DNA of 64,000 nt from Flexivirga endophytica (GTDB taxonomy: Bacteria; Actinomycetota; Actinomycetes; Actinomycetales; Dermatophilaceae): the NCBI RefSeq assembly GCF_014640635.1, contig NZ_BMHI01000001.1:434001-498000 (forward strand), in the 5' to 3' direction. Position numbers and translations under genes: made by a program. Shown here piece by piece: positions 47,239 to 56,156 of the stretch. Within the stretch, counting starts at the first letter, position 1. Each line of letters starts with the position of its first letter. The notes under the pieces are model-generated. The model saw only the letters and a program-made list of their open reading frames with translations, was not told where the DNA came from and did not search any database.

Positions 47239-50148
47239 ATGACCGACACGGCAGATGCCAGCCCGAAGGCACAGCGCGCCGCACGCAAGGGGCTGACCGT
47301 CGAGCGCATTTTCACCACTCCCGGTGTGCACCCCTATGACGAGGTGACCTGGGAGCGCCGCGACGTCGTCCAGCAGAACTGGAAGACCGGCGAGACGATC
47401 TTCGAGCAGCGAGGCGTCGAGTTCCCCGACACCTGGTCGCTGAACGCCTCCACCATCGTCACCACCAAATACTTCCGTGGTGCCGTCGGCACCCCCGAGC
47501 GGGAGAGCAGCCTCAAGCAGCTCATCGACCGGGTCGTGCTGACCTACGCCCGCGCCGGCAAGGAGAACGGCTACTTCGCGACCGACGACGATGCCGAGAT
47601 CTTCGAGCACGAGTTGACCTGGTCACTGCTGCACCAGGTGTTCAGCTTCAACTCGCCGGTCTGGTTCAACGTCGGCACCAAGTCGCCGCAACAGGTTTCG
47701 GCCTGCTTCATCCTCTCGGTCGACGACTCGATGGACTCGATCCTCAACTGGTACAAAGAAGAGGGCTTCATCTTCAAGGGCGGCTCGGGTGCCGGCCTCA
47801 ACCTCTCCCGCATCCGTTCGTCCAAGGAGCTGCTGTCCTCGGGCGGCACGGCGTCCGGGCCGGTGTCGTTCATGCGCGGCGCCGACGCGTCGGCCGGCAC
47901 GATCAAGTCCGGCGGTGCGACCCGTCGCGCGGCCAAGATGGTCGTGCTCGACGTCGATCACCCCGACATCGTCGAGTTCGTCGAGACCAAGGCCAAGGAA
48001 GAGGACAAGATCCGCGCGCTGCGCGATGCCGGCTTCGACATGGACCTCGGTGGTAAGGACATCACCTCCGTCCAGTACCAGAACGCCAACAACTCGGTGC
48101 GGGTCACCGACGAGTTCATGCGCGCGGTGGAGGACGGCAGCTCGTTCGGGCTGCGTGCCCGGCACTCCGGTGAAGTGATCGAAGAGGTCGACGCGCGCAC
48201 GCTGTTCGACAAGATCAACAAGGCGGCATGGGAGTGCGCCGACCCGGGTCTGCAGTACGACGACACGATCAACGACTGGCACACCAACCCGGAGACCGGT
48301 CGGATCACCGCGTCCAACCCGTGCTCCGAATACATGTCGCTGGACAACAGCTCCTGCAACCTGGCGAGCCTCAACCTGCTGAAGTTCCTGCGCGAGGACG
48401 ACACCTTCGACGCCGCGACCTTCCAGAAGGTCGCCGAGCTGGTCATCACCGCGATGGACATCTCGATCTGCTTCGCCGACTTCCCGACCGAGTCCATCGG
48501 TGACACCACGCGTGACTACCGTCAACTCGGCATCGGCTACGCCAACCTCGGTGCGCTGCTGATGGCCACCGGCCACGGCTACGACTCCGAGGGCGGTCGC
48601 TCGCTCGCCGCCTCGATCACTTCGCTGCTCACCGGCGCGTCCTACAAGCGCTCGGCCGAGCTGGCCGGGATCGTCGGCCCCTACAACGGTTTCGCCCGCA
48701 ACGCCGAGGCGCACCAGCGCGTCATGCGCAAGCACCAGGCCGCCAATGACGCCGTGCGGACCCTGGACGCCATGGACTCCGAGGTGCACCGTTTCGCGAC
48801 GAAGGCATGGGCCGACGTCATCGAGATCGGTGCCGAGAACGGCTTCCGCAACGCACAAGCCTCGGTGCTCGCGCCGACCGGCACCATCGGCTTCATGATG
48901 GACTGCGACACGACCGGCATCGAGCCGGACTTCTCGCTGGTCAAGTTCAAGAAGCTGGTCGGCGGCGGCTCGATGCAGATCGTCAACCAGACGATCCCGC
49001 GGGCCTTGAAGAAGCTCGGCTACCAGAACGAGCAGATCGAGGCCATCGTCGAGCACATCGCCGAGCACGGCCACGTCATCGACGCGCCAGGTCTGAAGCC
49101 CGAGCACTACGAGGTCTTCGACTGCGCGATGGGGGAGCGGGCGATCGCTCCGATGGGCCACGTGCGGATGATGGCGGCTGCCCAGCCGTTCCTCTCCGGT
49201 GCGATCTCCAAGACCGTCAACCTGCCGGAGACGGCGACCGTCGAGGACATCGCAGAGGTGCACCTCGAGGGCTGGAAGCTCGGCCTGAAGGCACTGGCCG
49301 TCTACCGCGACAACTGCAAGGTCGGCCAGCCGCTCTCCGACGGCAAGAAGTCGAAGAAGACCCAGGACGCCGAGCCGGAGAAGGTAGTCGAATACCGTCC
49401 GATCCGTCGCCGGCTGCCCAAGCGCCGCAAGAGCGAGACCACCTCGTTCGCGGTCGCGGGTGCCGAGGGCTACCTCACCGCCGGCACCTACGAGGACGGC
49501 AAGCTGGGCGAGCTCTTCCTCAAGCTCGGCAAGCAGGGCTCCACGCTCGCCGGCATGATGGACGCTTTCTCGATCGCCATCTCGGTCGGCCTCCAGTACG
49601 GCGTGCCGCTGGAGACGTATGTCGAGAAGTTCACCAATCTCCGCTTCGACCCGGCCGGCATGACCGACGACCCGGACGTCCGGATGGCGCAGTCGATCAT
49701 GGACTACGTTTTCCGCCGGTTGGCACTGGACCACCTCGACTTCGAGACCCGGTCCTTCATGGGTATCCACACGGCCGAGGAGCGGGCCCGCCAGCTGGAG
49801 ACCGGCTCCTACTCCCCGGAGGTCGAGGCCTCGGACGAAGAGGTCTCCGACGAACTGGACTCCTACTCCCAGTCGATCGGCGCCACCACGCGTCGCGACG
49901 ACGAGAGCAGCGAGGCGAGTGGCACCGCCAAGCAGACCGAAGCGCCGGAGGCGGACGTCCGATCCGGTTCGGGTGCCGCCGACGCACGAGCGGTCTCCGG
50001 TGAGATCCACTCGTCGGCTGAGTTGCTCGAACGCTTCCAAGGCAAGGCCGCCGACGCGCCGATGTGCATGACCTGCGGGACGAAGATGCGCCCGGCCGGC
50101 TCGTGCTACGTCTGCGAAGGTTGTGGCTCGACCAGCGGTTGCAGCTGA
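47239..50148 (+). CDS. nrdJ: Vitamin B12-dependent (class II) ribonucleotide reductase
   Basis: A 969-residue adenosylcobalamin-dependent reductase making dNTPs with or without oxygen. Landmarks are FNSPVWFNVG (about residue 138), SACFILSVDDSMDSI, GGSGAGLNLSRIR, SNPCSEYMSLDNSSCNLASLNLL (active-site region) and APTGTIGFMMDCDTTGIEPDFSLV. The C-terminus has the swinging cysteines in CMTCGTKMRPAGSCYVCEGCGS. ATG 47239 has AAAGGAAG upstream. It is co-transcribed with nrdR and followed by a strong terminator. No cobalamin riboswitch was recognised upstream. Confidence 0.96.
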   Translation: MTDTADASPKAQRAARKGLTVERIFTTPGVHPYDEVTWERRDVVQQNWKTGETIFEQRGVEFPDTWSLNASTIVTTKYFRGAVGTPERESSLKQLIDRVVLTYARAGKENGYFATDDDAEIFEHELTWSLLHQVFSFNSPVWFNVGTKSPQQVSACFILSVDDSMDSILNWYKEEGFIFKGGSGAGLNLSRIRSSKELLSSGGTASGPVSFMRGADASAGTIKSGGATRRAAKMVVLDVDHPDIVEFVETKAKEEDKIRALRDAGFDMDLGGKDITSVQYQNANNSVRVTDEFMRAVEDGSSFGLRARHSGEVIEEVDARTLFDKINKAAWECADPGLQYDDTINDWHTNPETGRITASNPCSEYMSLDNSSCNLASLNLLKFLREDDTFDAATFQKVAELVITAMDISICFADFPTESIGDTTRDYRQLGIGYANLGALLMATGHGYDSEGGRSLAASITSLLTGASYKRSAELAGIVGPYNGFARNAEAHQRVMRKHQAANDAVRTLDAMDSEVHRFATKAWADVIEIGAENGFRNAQASVLAPTGTIGFMMDCDTTGIEPDFSLVKFKKLVGGGSMQIVNQTIPRALKKLGYQNEQIEAIVEHIAEHGHVIDAPGLKPEHYEVFDCAMGERAIAPMGHVRMMAAAQPFLSGAISKTVNLPETATVEDIAEVHLEGWKLGLKALAVYRDNCKVGQPLSDGKKSKKTQDAEPEKVVEYRPIRRRLPKRRKSETTSFAVAGAEGYLTAGTYEDGKLGELFLKLGKQGSTLAGMMDAFSIAISVGLQYGVPLETYVEKFTNLRFDPAGMTDDPDVRMAQSIMDYVFRRLALDHLDFETRSFMGIHTAEERARQLETGSYSPEVEASDEEVSDELDSYSQSIGATTRRDDESSEASGTAKQTEAPEADVRSGSGAADARAVSGEIHSSAELLERFQGKAADAPMCMTCGTKMRPAGSCYVCEGCGSTSGCS

Positions 50149-50226
50149 GACGGAAAGAGGACGATTCGTCCTGCGACGGTGAGGCTCGCCTGAGCCGTCG
50201 ATGACGGCGATGACGTCGAACGATAG

Positions 50227-50262
50227 GACCGCCCCACGGCACTGCGCCGTGGGGCGGTCTTT
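50227..50262 (+). terminator. Strong intrinsic terminator of the nrdRJ operon
   Basis: GACCGCCCCACGGC (50227-50240), loop ACTGC, GCCGTGGGGCGGTC (50246-50259): a perfect 14-bp stem followed by TTT. It lies 79 nt after the nrdJ stop. Confidence 0.9.
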
Positions 50263-50344
50263 GCGTCGCCAGCAGGCACCCGCGAAGCGTCTGCCGGCTC
50301 TCCCATCAGGGCACGTTTCGCGCCATACCGCTCGGAGCGTTTCG

Positions 50345-50360
50345 AGTAAACGATTTCCCA
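50345..50360. promoter_or_regulatory. LacI-type operator upstream of the regulator gene
   Basis: GAGTAAACGATTTCCC matches the perfect operator core GAGAAAACGTTTTCTC (54761-54776) at 13 of 16 positions. It lies 70 nt before the apparent LacI-family start, suggesting autoregulation. Confidence 0.55.
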
Positions 50361-50429
50361 GAGTAGTCTCCAGTCCCGGGGAGCAGAGCGCCGCGGGAAT
50401 CGGCCCGCGCGACAACGAGGAGGATCGCC

Positions 50430-51431
50430 ATCGTCACCATCAAGGACGTTGCGGCACGTGCTGGTGTGTCGGTGGCGACGGTGTCCCGCACGCTCAACAA
50501 TCAGGAGACCGTCGACGCCGACCTTGCGGACCGGGTCCGCGCTGCCGCCGCCGAGCTCGGTTATCGACGCAATGGACTGGCCCGGAGCCTGCGCCTGCAG
50601 CGCGCGGATGTGTGGGCGCTGATCATCTCCGACATCGCGAACCCGTTCTTCACCGCGATCGCGCGTGGCGTGGAGGATGTCGCGCAACGTGAAGGCTTCT
50701 CGGTCGTGCTCTGCAACACCGACGAGGACCCCGCGAAGGAAGCCCAATATCTCGAGGTCGCCGAGCAGGAACAGGTCAGCGGAGTCATCCTGTCTCCCAA
50801 CGAGATCGGCAGCGACATCTCTCAGCTCACCCGGCTCGGCGTTCCGGTGGTCGCCGTCGACCGTCCGTTGCGCGAGCGGGTCGACTCCGTCCTGGTGCGG
50901 TCCGCGGCCGGCGCGCAGGAAGCGACCGAGCACCTCATCGACGCAGGCTGGCGCCGGCCGGCCTGCATCACCGGCCCGGAGACCGCGCAGACCGCCATAC
51001 AGCGACTGACCGGCTATCGGCGTGCGCTCGTCGCTCGCAAGAAGCGGCCGGCGGCGAGCCTGGTGCGGCACGCCGACTACCGCGCGGACCGAGCCGCCAC
51101 CGCGACCGCAGAACTCATGGACGGGCGCAACCCGCCCGACTCCTTCTTCGTCGCCAACTCCGAGATGGCACTCGGTGTCCTGCAGGAGCTGCGCCGACGT
51201 GGACTGCGGGTGGGGGAGGACGTCGGTCTGGTCGCGTTCGACAATGCGCCGTGGACCGCGTTCACCGATCGGCCGTTGTCGGTCGTTGCCCAGCCGGCAT
51301 ACGAAATGGGTGTGCTGGCAGGCGAATTGCTCATCGAGCGGGTCGGCGTGCCCCTTGATCAGCAGCCCGCGCCCCGCGTGCGGCGGCTGCCGACCGAGCT
51401 CATCGTGCGCGGCAGCTCACTGCGCCCCTGA
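50430..51431 (+). CDS. LacI-family repressor of the sugar locus, apparent ATC start
   Basis: A 333-residue repressor. Its HTH is VTIKDVAARAGVSVATVSRT and the hinge is GYRRNGLARSLRLQ; the periplasmic-binding-like sugar domain fills about 60-333 (VWALIISDIANPFFTAIARG, VGLVAFDNAPWTAFTDRPLS). There is no in-frame ATG, GTG or TTG before the HTH; the first (GTG 50466) would remove helix 1. A GAGGAGG (50417-50423) lies 6 nt before ATC 50430, which gives the expected MVTIKDVA start, so initiation at ATC is proposed. It sits between nrdJ and the two sugar transporter operons whose operators it probably binds. Confidence 0.85.
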   Translation: MVTIKDVAARAGVSVATVSRTLNNQETVDADLADRVRAAAAELGYRRNGLARSLRLQRADVWALIISDIANPFFTAIARGVEDVAQREGFSVVLCNTDEDPAKEAQYLEVAEQEQVSGVILSPNEIGSDISQLTRLGVPVVAVDRPLRERVDSVLVRSAAGAQEATEHLIDAGWRRPACITGPETAQTAIQRLTGYRRALVARKKRPAASLVRHADYRADRAATATAELMDGRNPPDSFFVANSEMALGVLQELRRRGLRVGEDVGLVAFDNAPWTAFTDRPLSVVAQPAYEMGVLAGELLIERVGVPLDQQPAPRVRRLPTELIVRGSSLRP

Positions 51432-51450
51432 GATCCAGCGTGGGCGTGAT

Positions 51451-52302
51451 CTACTTCAGGCCGCTGCTCTTCATCGAGTCCACCAGCCACCGCTGCCCGA
51501 GCAGGAAGACGATGATCGTCGGCAGCACCGCGACCAGCGAACCGGCCAGCACGTAGTTGTATGCCGACGCGTATTGCCCCTGCAGGCTCGCCATACCGGT
51601 CTGCACGACATACAGGTCGGGGTTCGAGGTGATGACCAACGGCCACAGGAACGCGTTCCAGTTCGCCAGGAAGAACAGCACCGACAACGAGGCCAGGGCC
51701 GGGCGGGACAACGGCAGCACGACGTGCCAGAACAACCGCGGGTAGCCGCACCCGTCGAGCGCCGCGGCGTCCTCGAGTTCGCTGGGGAAGTTCAGGTAGT
51801 ACTGCCGCAGCAGGAAGATGCCGAAGGCGTTGAAGATCATCGGCACGATGAGCCCGGCGAAGTTGTCCAGCATGCCGAGCGTCTTGGCGATCAGGAAGAG
51901 CGGCACCAGGATGACCGGCAGCGAGACCAGCATGGTCGACACCATCGCTCCGAGGACCAGGCTGTTACCGCGAAAACGCAACCGCGCCAACGCATATGCC
52001 GCCATCGAGTGGAAGAGCAGCGCCGCGGCGGTGACGACGACAGAGACGATCGCGCTGTTCATCAGGTAGCGCGGGAACGACACCTCGGTCAGCACGTACT
52101 TCAGGTTGTCCCACGTCCAGTGCGACGGCATCCCGGAGGAGAAGGACTCGCCGGACGGCTTGAAGGCCGTCAGCAACAGCCAGAAGATCGGGAAGAAGGT
52201 CAGCAGGGCCAGCGCCCACGCGACCACCGCGCGCAGCGTCGTGCCGTTGCGCCACCGCCTGGTGCGACGCACGGTCGTGGGGCTCGAACTGTCAGCGAGC
52301 AT
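51451..52302 (-). CDS. Sugar ABC transporter permease (MalG type)
   Basis: A 283-residue inner-membrane permease with six membrane segments and the EAA loop ELEDAAALDGCGYPRLFWHVVLPLSRPAL (about residues 195-222), which contacts the ATPase. It is the third gene of a minus-strand operon (binding protein, MalF-type permease, MalG-type permease), its start overlapping the preceding gene by 11 nt. No ATPase is encoded with it; as in many actinobacteria a shared MsiK-like ATPase elsewhere is expected. It ends 20 nt from the LacI gene, convergently. Confidence 0.92.
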   Translation of the reverse strand: MLADSSSPTTVRRTRRWRNGTTLRAVVAWALALLTFFPIFWLLLTAFKPSGESFSSGMPSHWTWDNLKYVLTEVSFPRYLMNSAIVSVVVTAAALLFHSMAAYALARLRFRGNSLVLGAMVSTMLVSLPVILVPLFLIAKTLGMLDNFAGLIVPMIFNAFGIFLLRQYYLNFPSELEDAAALDGCGYPRLFWHVVLPLSRPALASLSVLFFLANWNAFLWPLVITSNPDLYVVQTGMASLQGQYASAYNYVLAGSLVAVLPTIIVFLLGQRWLVDSMKSSGLK

Positions 52303-53245
52303 GGAAGCGTCCTCCTCCGGTCGCTTTGAACAGCACAGCGGTGACGGCCACCAGGAACGCCACGAGCATCACCGTGATGGCGGCCGCGTAGCCGAAATGC
52401 CCGAAACTGAAGGCCTGTTGATAGATGTAGAAGACGACCGTGGACGTCTGGTTGTCCGGGCCGCCCTTGGTCAGCACGTAGACCAGATCGAACGCCTGGA
52501 GCCCGGTGACCGAGGCGACCAGTGACGTGATCAGCACGAAGAAGCTGGTGGGTCCGAGCAGTGGCCAGATCACGTGGCGGAATCGCTGCCACGCTCCCGC
52601 GCCGTCGACGCGGGCCGCGTCCAGGTGCTCGCCCTCGATGTCGTTGAGGCCGGCCATGAACAGCAGCATCTGGTATCCCATCGAGTACCAGACACTGATG
52701 AAGACGTATGTCGCAAGCGCCCACTTCGGGTCGCCGAGGAACGACACGTCACCCAGGCCGAACGGTCGCGCTGCATGCGTGAGCACACCCTGCTTGTCGA
52801 CCAGCAGGAACTGCCAGAGCAGGCCGATGACGACCAGACTCAGCGCGTTGGGCAGGAAGAACAGTGTGCGGACCGCGGCCACGCCCGGGAACTTGTTCCA
52901 GACCAGCAGCGCCAGGCCCAGGCCGGCGACGAAGGAGAGCGGCACGAAGAGGACGACATACTTGACCGTCACCCAGATCGCCCGCGAGAGCATCGGATCC
53001 GACAGCATGCGATGGAAGTTGTCCAGGCCGATCCACCGGTAGTTGCCGAACCCGTCTACGTCGAAGAGCGACAGGGCGAGCGCGAAAACCATTGGTAGCG
53101 CGACGAAGAGCAGCAGGCCGACGGCGTCCGGTGCGAGGAACAACCACGCCGCACGGGTCTCCCGGCGCCGTCGGGTGGTCCCTGTGCCTGATGCCGTCGA
53201 TGTCGATGAGGCGCGTTCGGACAGAGCCTTGGCTGACGTTGTCAC
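52292..53245 (-). CDS. Sugar ABC transporter permease (MalF type)
   Basis: A 317-residue permease with a 35-residue basic cytoplasmic N-terminus, six membrane segments and the EAA loop IEGEHLDAARVDGAGAWQRFRHVIWPLLGPT. It pairs with the MalG-type permease downstream and with the lipoprotein encoded upstream; its start overlaps the lipoprotein stop by 4 nt. The import substrate is probably an oligosaccharide generated by the neighbouring glycosidases, but this is inference. Confidence 0.92.
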   Translation of the reverse strand: MTTSAKALSERASSTSTASGTGTTRRRRETRAAWLFLAPDAVGLLLFVALPMVFALALSLFDVDGFGNYRWIGLDNFHRMLSDPMLSRAIWVTVKYVVLFVPLSFVAGLGLALLVWNKFPGVAAVRTLFFLPNALSLVVIGLLWQFLLVDKQGVLTHAARPFGLGDVSFLGDPKWALATYVFISVWYSMGYQMLLFMAGLNDIEGEHLDAARVDGAGAWQRFRHVIWPLLGPTSFFVLITSLVASVTGLQAFDLVYVLTKGGPDNQTSTVVFYIYQQAFSFGHFGYAAAITVMLVAFLVAVTAVLFKATGGGRFHAR

Positions 53246-54591
53246 AGGATCGAGCCACCTCGATAGGTCAGGAGAAAGTTGTCGATCACGTCGGAGGCTT
53301 CACGTGCCGCCTGCTGCGGATCCTTGCCACTGAGCTGGGTGCCCTGTATGGCGTCCGAGATCGCCTTGTAGACCTCGGGCGGATAGCGGGGCTCCGAACG
53401 CAGCGTCGGCGCGATCTGCGTCGCGAACGTCTCGAGTACGCCGGACGTGAACGCATCGTGGGCCTCCGCCGCCTTGCGTACGCTCGCGCGTGGCGGCAGG
53501 TTCGTCTTGGCGACCGTGTTCCACTTGCGAGCACGGTCGATGCCGGCCCGGTCGGTGCTGGCCAGCGCCCATGCGACGAACTCCGCGGCCGCTTCGGGAT
53601 TCTTGCCCTTCGCGTTGACGGCGAACGCCCACCCGCCGCCGTCGGTGACGTGCTTGCCACCGTCCGGAATGGGCAATGGGAAGATCCCGTAGTCGAACTT
53701 CGGTGCCTGCAGTTTCAGGTCCGCGACCGCCCAGATGCCGGATTGCTGCATCGCGCAGTACCCGGCCGCGAGGTTCGACGGGGTGTCGCCGGAGCCACCG
53801 CCGAGCGCGGACTTCGGAGCGATGTGCCGGCGCTGCGTCTCCTGCCAGAAGCCGAGCGCGTTACGTGCGGCGGTGGAGTCGAAGGTGCTCTTGCCGTCCT
53901 TGACGGCGCCACCGCCGCCCTGCCAGAGGAACGGGTACCAGACGAAGTTCTGGTAGTAGCCCGGCAAGGTCTCGAACATCGCACCGAAACGGCTCTTCGT
54001 GGTGAGCTTCGTTGCCAACGAAAGGAATTGGTCCCAGGTCTTCGGCAGGTCGCCCTCAGCGACATGGGCCTTCTCGAAGGCTCGTCTGTCGTAGTAGATG
54101 ACCAGCGGTTCGATCTCCATGGGCAGCGCGTAGACGCGCCCGTCCACGGTGCGGGTGTCGAGCGCACCCGGGACATAGTCGGCACGCACACCCTTCGGGA
54201 GGAACGGCGTCAGGTCCAGCAGGGCGCCGCCGTTCTGGTAACGCAGGAAGTCTCCAGGACTGAGCAGGAAGATGTCTGGGCCGGAGCCCGCCGAGAATGC
54301 CGTTTGCAGCGTATTGCCGTTGATGTACGCCGCATTGGCGATGAACCGGGGGCGGACCTTGACGTCGTTGTTGCGGTTCCACTCGCCGATGACGGAGGTG
54401 AACCAGTCGCTCGTCGGGGAGGGTGTGGGGCTGGGACCGTAGAAGTTCCAGAAGGACAGCTCATCGGTGTTGTTGTCGTCGCCGCACCCGCTCAGCAGTG
54501 CGGCGGCACCTGCTCCGGCGACGGAGCCGAGGAGCGCGCGCCGGCTGGGCCGGCCGGCGGTGGGTGGAGGCGGCTGGACCGGTCTCGTCAT
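53242..54591 (-). CDS. Sugar ABC transporter substrate-binding lipoprotein (minus-strand operon)
   Basis: A 449-residue family 1 solute-binding protein. The twin-arginine RRALLGSVAGAGAAALLSGC gives a lipobox (LLSGC), so export is probably by Tat with lipid anchoring. The mature part has the binding-protein fold (LSFWNFYGPSP, GPDIFLLSPGDFLRYQNGG, GYYQNFVWYPFLWQGGGGAV). Aromatic residues around the pocket suit an oligosaccharide. It is the first gene of the minus-strand transporter operon; its promoter has a LacI-type operator at the predicted transcription start. Confidence 0.92.
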   Translation of the reverse strand: MTRPVQPPPPTAGRPSRRALLGSVAGAGAAALLSGCGDDNNTDELSFWNFYGPSPTPSPTSDWFTSVIGEWNRNNDVKVRPRFIANAAYINGNTLQTAFSAGSGPDIFLLSPGDFLRYQNGGALLDLTPFLPKGVRADYVPGALDTRTVDGRVYALPMEIEPLVIYYDRRAFEKAHVAEGDLPKTWDQFLSLATKLTTKSRFGAMFETLPGYYQNFVWYPFLWQGGGGAVKDGKSTFDSTAARNALGFWQETQRRHIAPKSALGGGSGDTPSNLAAGYCAMQQSGIWAVADLKLQAPKFDYGIFPLPIPDGGKHVTDGGGWAFAVNAKGKNPEAAAEFVAWALASTDRAGIDRARKWNTVAKTNLPPRASVRKAAEAHDAFTSGVLETFATQIAPTLRSEPRYPPEVYKAISDAIQGTQLSGKDPQQAAREASDVIDNFLLTYRGGSIL

Positions 54592-54645
54592 GTGTCAGGA
54601 GCCCTCAATCGGTAACGAGGCTTGCCGGGGCGGAGCAGCAGCTCC

Positions 54646-54690
54646 GAGAAAACGATTACTGACCATACGGACCACGCCTGCTCGGGTCAA
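54646..54690 (-). promoter_or_regulatory. Promoter and LacI-type operator of the minus-strand transporter operon
   Basis: On the minus strand TTGACC (54690-54685), 17 nt, TATGGT (54667-54662) is a good promoter. The operator GAGAAAACGATTACTG (54646-54661, plus-strand reading) matches the perfect palindrome core at 13 of 16 positions and covers the predicted start of transcription. Confidence 0.7.
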
Positions 54691-54722
54691 GGGGTCATTG
54701 TGATGCAACTCACTGGAAGCGG

Positions 54723-54778
54723 TTGACGCGCCGATGGTGCTGGTGCACGCTGTCGTAAGTGAGAAAACGTTTTCTCAC
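54723..54778 (+). promoter_or_regulatory. Promoter and perfect LacI-type operator of the glycosidase operon
   Basis: TTGACG (54723-54728), 17 nt, CACGCT (54746-54751) precede the perfect 20-bp palindrome GTGAGAAAACGTTTTCTCAC (54759-54778), whose left edge falls at the predicted transcription start. The central CG-containing even palindrome is typical of LacI-family operators. Confidence 0.8.
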
Positions 54779-54824
54779 ACACCGCCGACTGCACAATGCC
54801 GTTCGAGTCACATACGGAGATGCC

Positions 54825-56156
54825 ATGACCGACAAGAAGTCCGAGTCGCCGAGTCGCCCCAGCCGGCGCTCTGTGCTGCAGTTCCTGGGTGCAGGGGCGG
54901 CAGTGCCCGCCATGTCATCCCTTGCTGCTTGCGGCGGCGGCTCCAGCGGCGGGCCGGAAGCAGCCGGCAAGGGCGAGCTGTCGCTGGTCTACCTCGGTGA
55001 CGCCACGCAGCAGAAGGCCTTCAACCAACTCTTCGACGCGTTCAACAAGGCGCATCCCGACATCAAGATCAAGGCGAACGGCATCGCGGCCAAGGACTGG
55101 GGTTCCTTCGCCAACACCGTCTCGACGCAGATCGCCGGTGGCAAGATCCCGGACATCGTCGACGTGGCCACCGAAGGACAGCAACTCTTCTCCTCCAAGG
55201 GGCTGCTCGAGCCGCTGGACTCCTACATCAAGAAGGACAGATCAGTCACCGACGCGTTCTACGCCGGAATCGACCCGCACCTGAAGGAATGGACGACGAA
55301 GTACGGCTCGCCGGACGGCAGGACCTACTTCATCCCCGGTGGCTACAACACCGTCGTGATGTATTGCAACACCGAGGTTTTCAGCAAGGCCGGCGTCGAT
55401 CTGCCCGCGCCGGACTGGTCCTGGGACGAGTTCGAGAAGGCGGCCAAGCAGATCAAGGAGAAGACCGGCGCCTACATGCTCGGCATCGGTTACGGCTTCC
55501 CGTTCGTCGACATCATGCCGTGGCTGCTCACCAACGGTGCGTCGACGATGGACGCCGACTGGAAGAAGGCCACCTTCGACACACCCGAGGCGATCGAGGC
55601 GGCGACCTTCGTCAAGAAGCTGCTCGACGCGGGGTACTCGCCGAAACCGGGCGGGTCGTTCGACGCGCCCTCGGCATACGCCAAGGGCAAGCTGGCAACC
55701 CTGGGCGGTGGTCGCTGGCCGACGCTGGACATCCGCCGGCTGAAGATGGTCGACAAGACGCACATCGTGAACTGGCCGAAGAACAAGGAGAACGGCTCCC
55801 CGGTCGGCTGGGACGGCTGGCCCATCCTCAAGGCGTCCAAGAAGAAGGACATGGCCTGGACGTTCCTGAAATGGTTGATGAGCAAGGAGGCCGGTGAGTT
55901 CTACGCGAGCATCGGTGGCACCAACGTGCCGGCGCTCACCTCGGTCGCACAGAGCAAGGTCTTCACCAAGGATGCGCCGAAGGGCTCGGAGCTGCTGTCC
56001 AAGGCGGTGTCGTACGGCGCCCCGATCCCGAGCCCTGCCAAGGGAGCCGAGGTGCAGACCGCTGTCACCAAGGCCTGGCAGGCCGCGCTGACCGGGACCT
56101 CGTCGGTCGAGGCAGCGCTGAAGAAGGCGAACACCCATATCCAAGGGCTCCTGTGA
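54825..56156 (+). CDS. Sugar ABC transporter substrate-binding lipoprotein (glycosidase operon)
   Basis: A 443-residue family 1 binding protein. RRSVLQFLGAGAAVPAMSSLAAC provides twin arginines and a lipobox (SLAAC). The mature part includes LSLVYLGDATQQKAFNQLFDAFNKAHPDIKI and PDIVDVATEGQQLFSSKGLLEPL. The ATG at 54825 is chosen because GGAG is 5 nt upstream; a GTG at 54759 lies inside the operator. It is the first gene of an operon of at least eight genes and its stop overlaps the next start (GTGA). It presumably captures the oligosaccharides released by the co-encoded exported enzyme. Confidence 0.92.
   Translation: MTDKKSESPSRPSRRSVLQFLGAGAAVPAMSSLAACGGGSSGGPEAAGKGELSLVYLGDATQQKAFNQLFDAFNKAHPDIKIKANGIAAKDWGSFANTVSTQIAGGKIPDIVDVATEGQQLFSSKGLLEPLDSYIKKDRSVTDAFYAGIDPHLKEWTTKYGSPDGRTYFIPGGYNTVVMYCNTEVFSKAGVDLPAPDWSWDEFEKAAKQIKEKTGAYMLGIGYGFPFVDIMPWLLTNGASTMDADWKKATFDTPEAIEAATFVKKLLDAGYSPKPGGSFDAPSAYAKGKLATLGGGRWPTLDIRRLKMVDKTHIVNWPKNKENGSPVGWDGWPILKASKKKDMAWTFLKWLMSKEAGEFYASIGGTNVPALTSVAQSKVFTKDAPKGSELLSKAVSYGAPIPSPAKGAEVQTAVTKAWQAALTGTSSVEAALKKANTHIQGLL

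Noticed and set aside
47623-50415. A 930-residue open frame on the minus strand opposite nrdJ
   Set aside because: It is a shadow of nrdJ: high GC at third positions removes stop codons on the opposite strand. It has no recognisable domain and crosses the nrdJ terminator.
50466-51431. GTG 50466 as the LacI start
   Set aside because: It would remove the first helix of the HTH, which is plainly encoded upstream next to a good Shine-Dalgarno.
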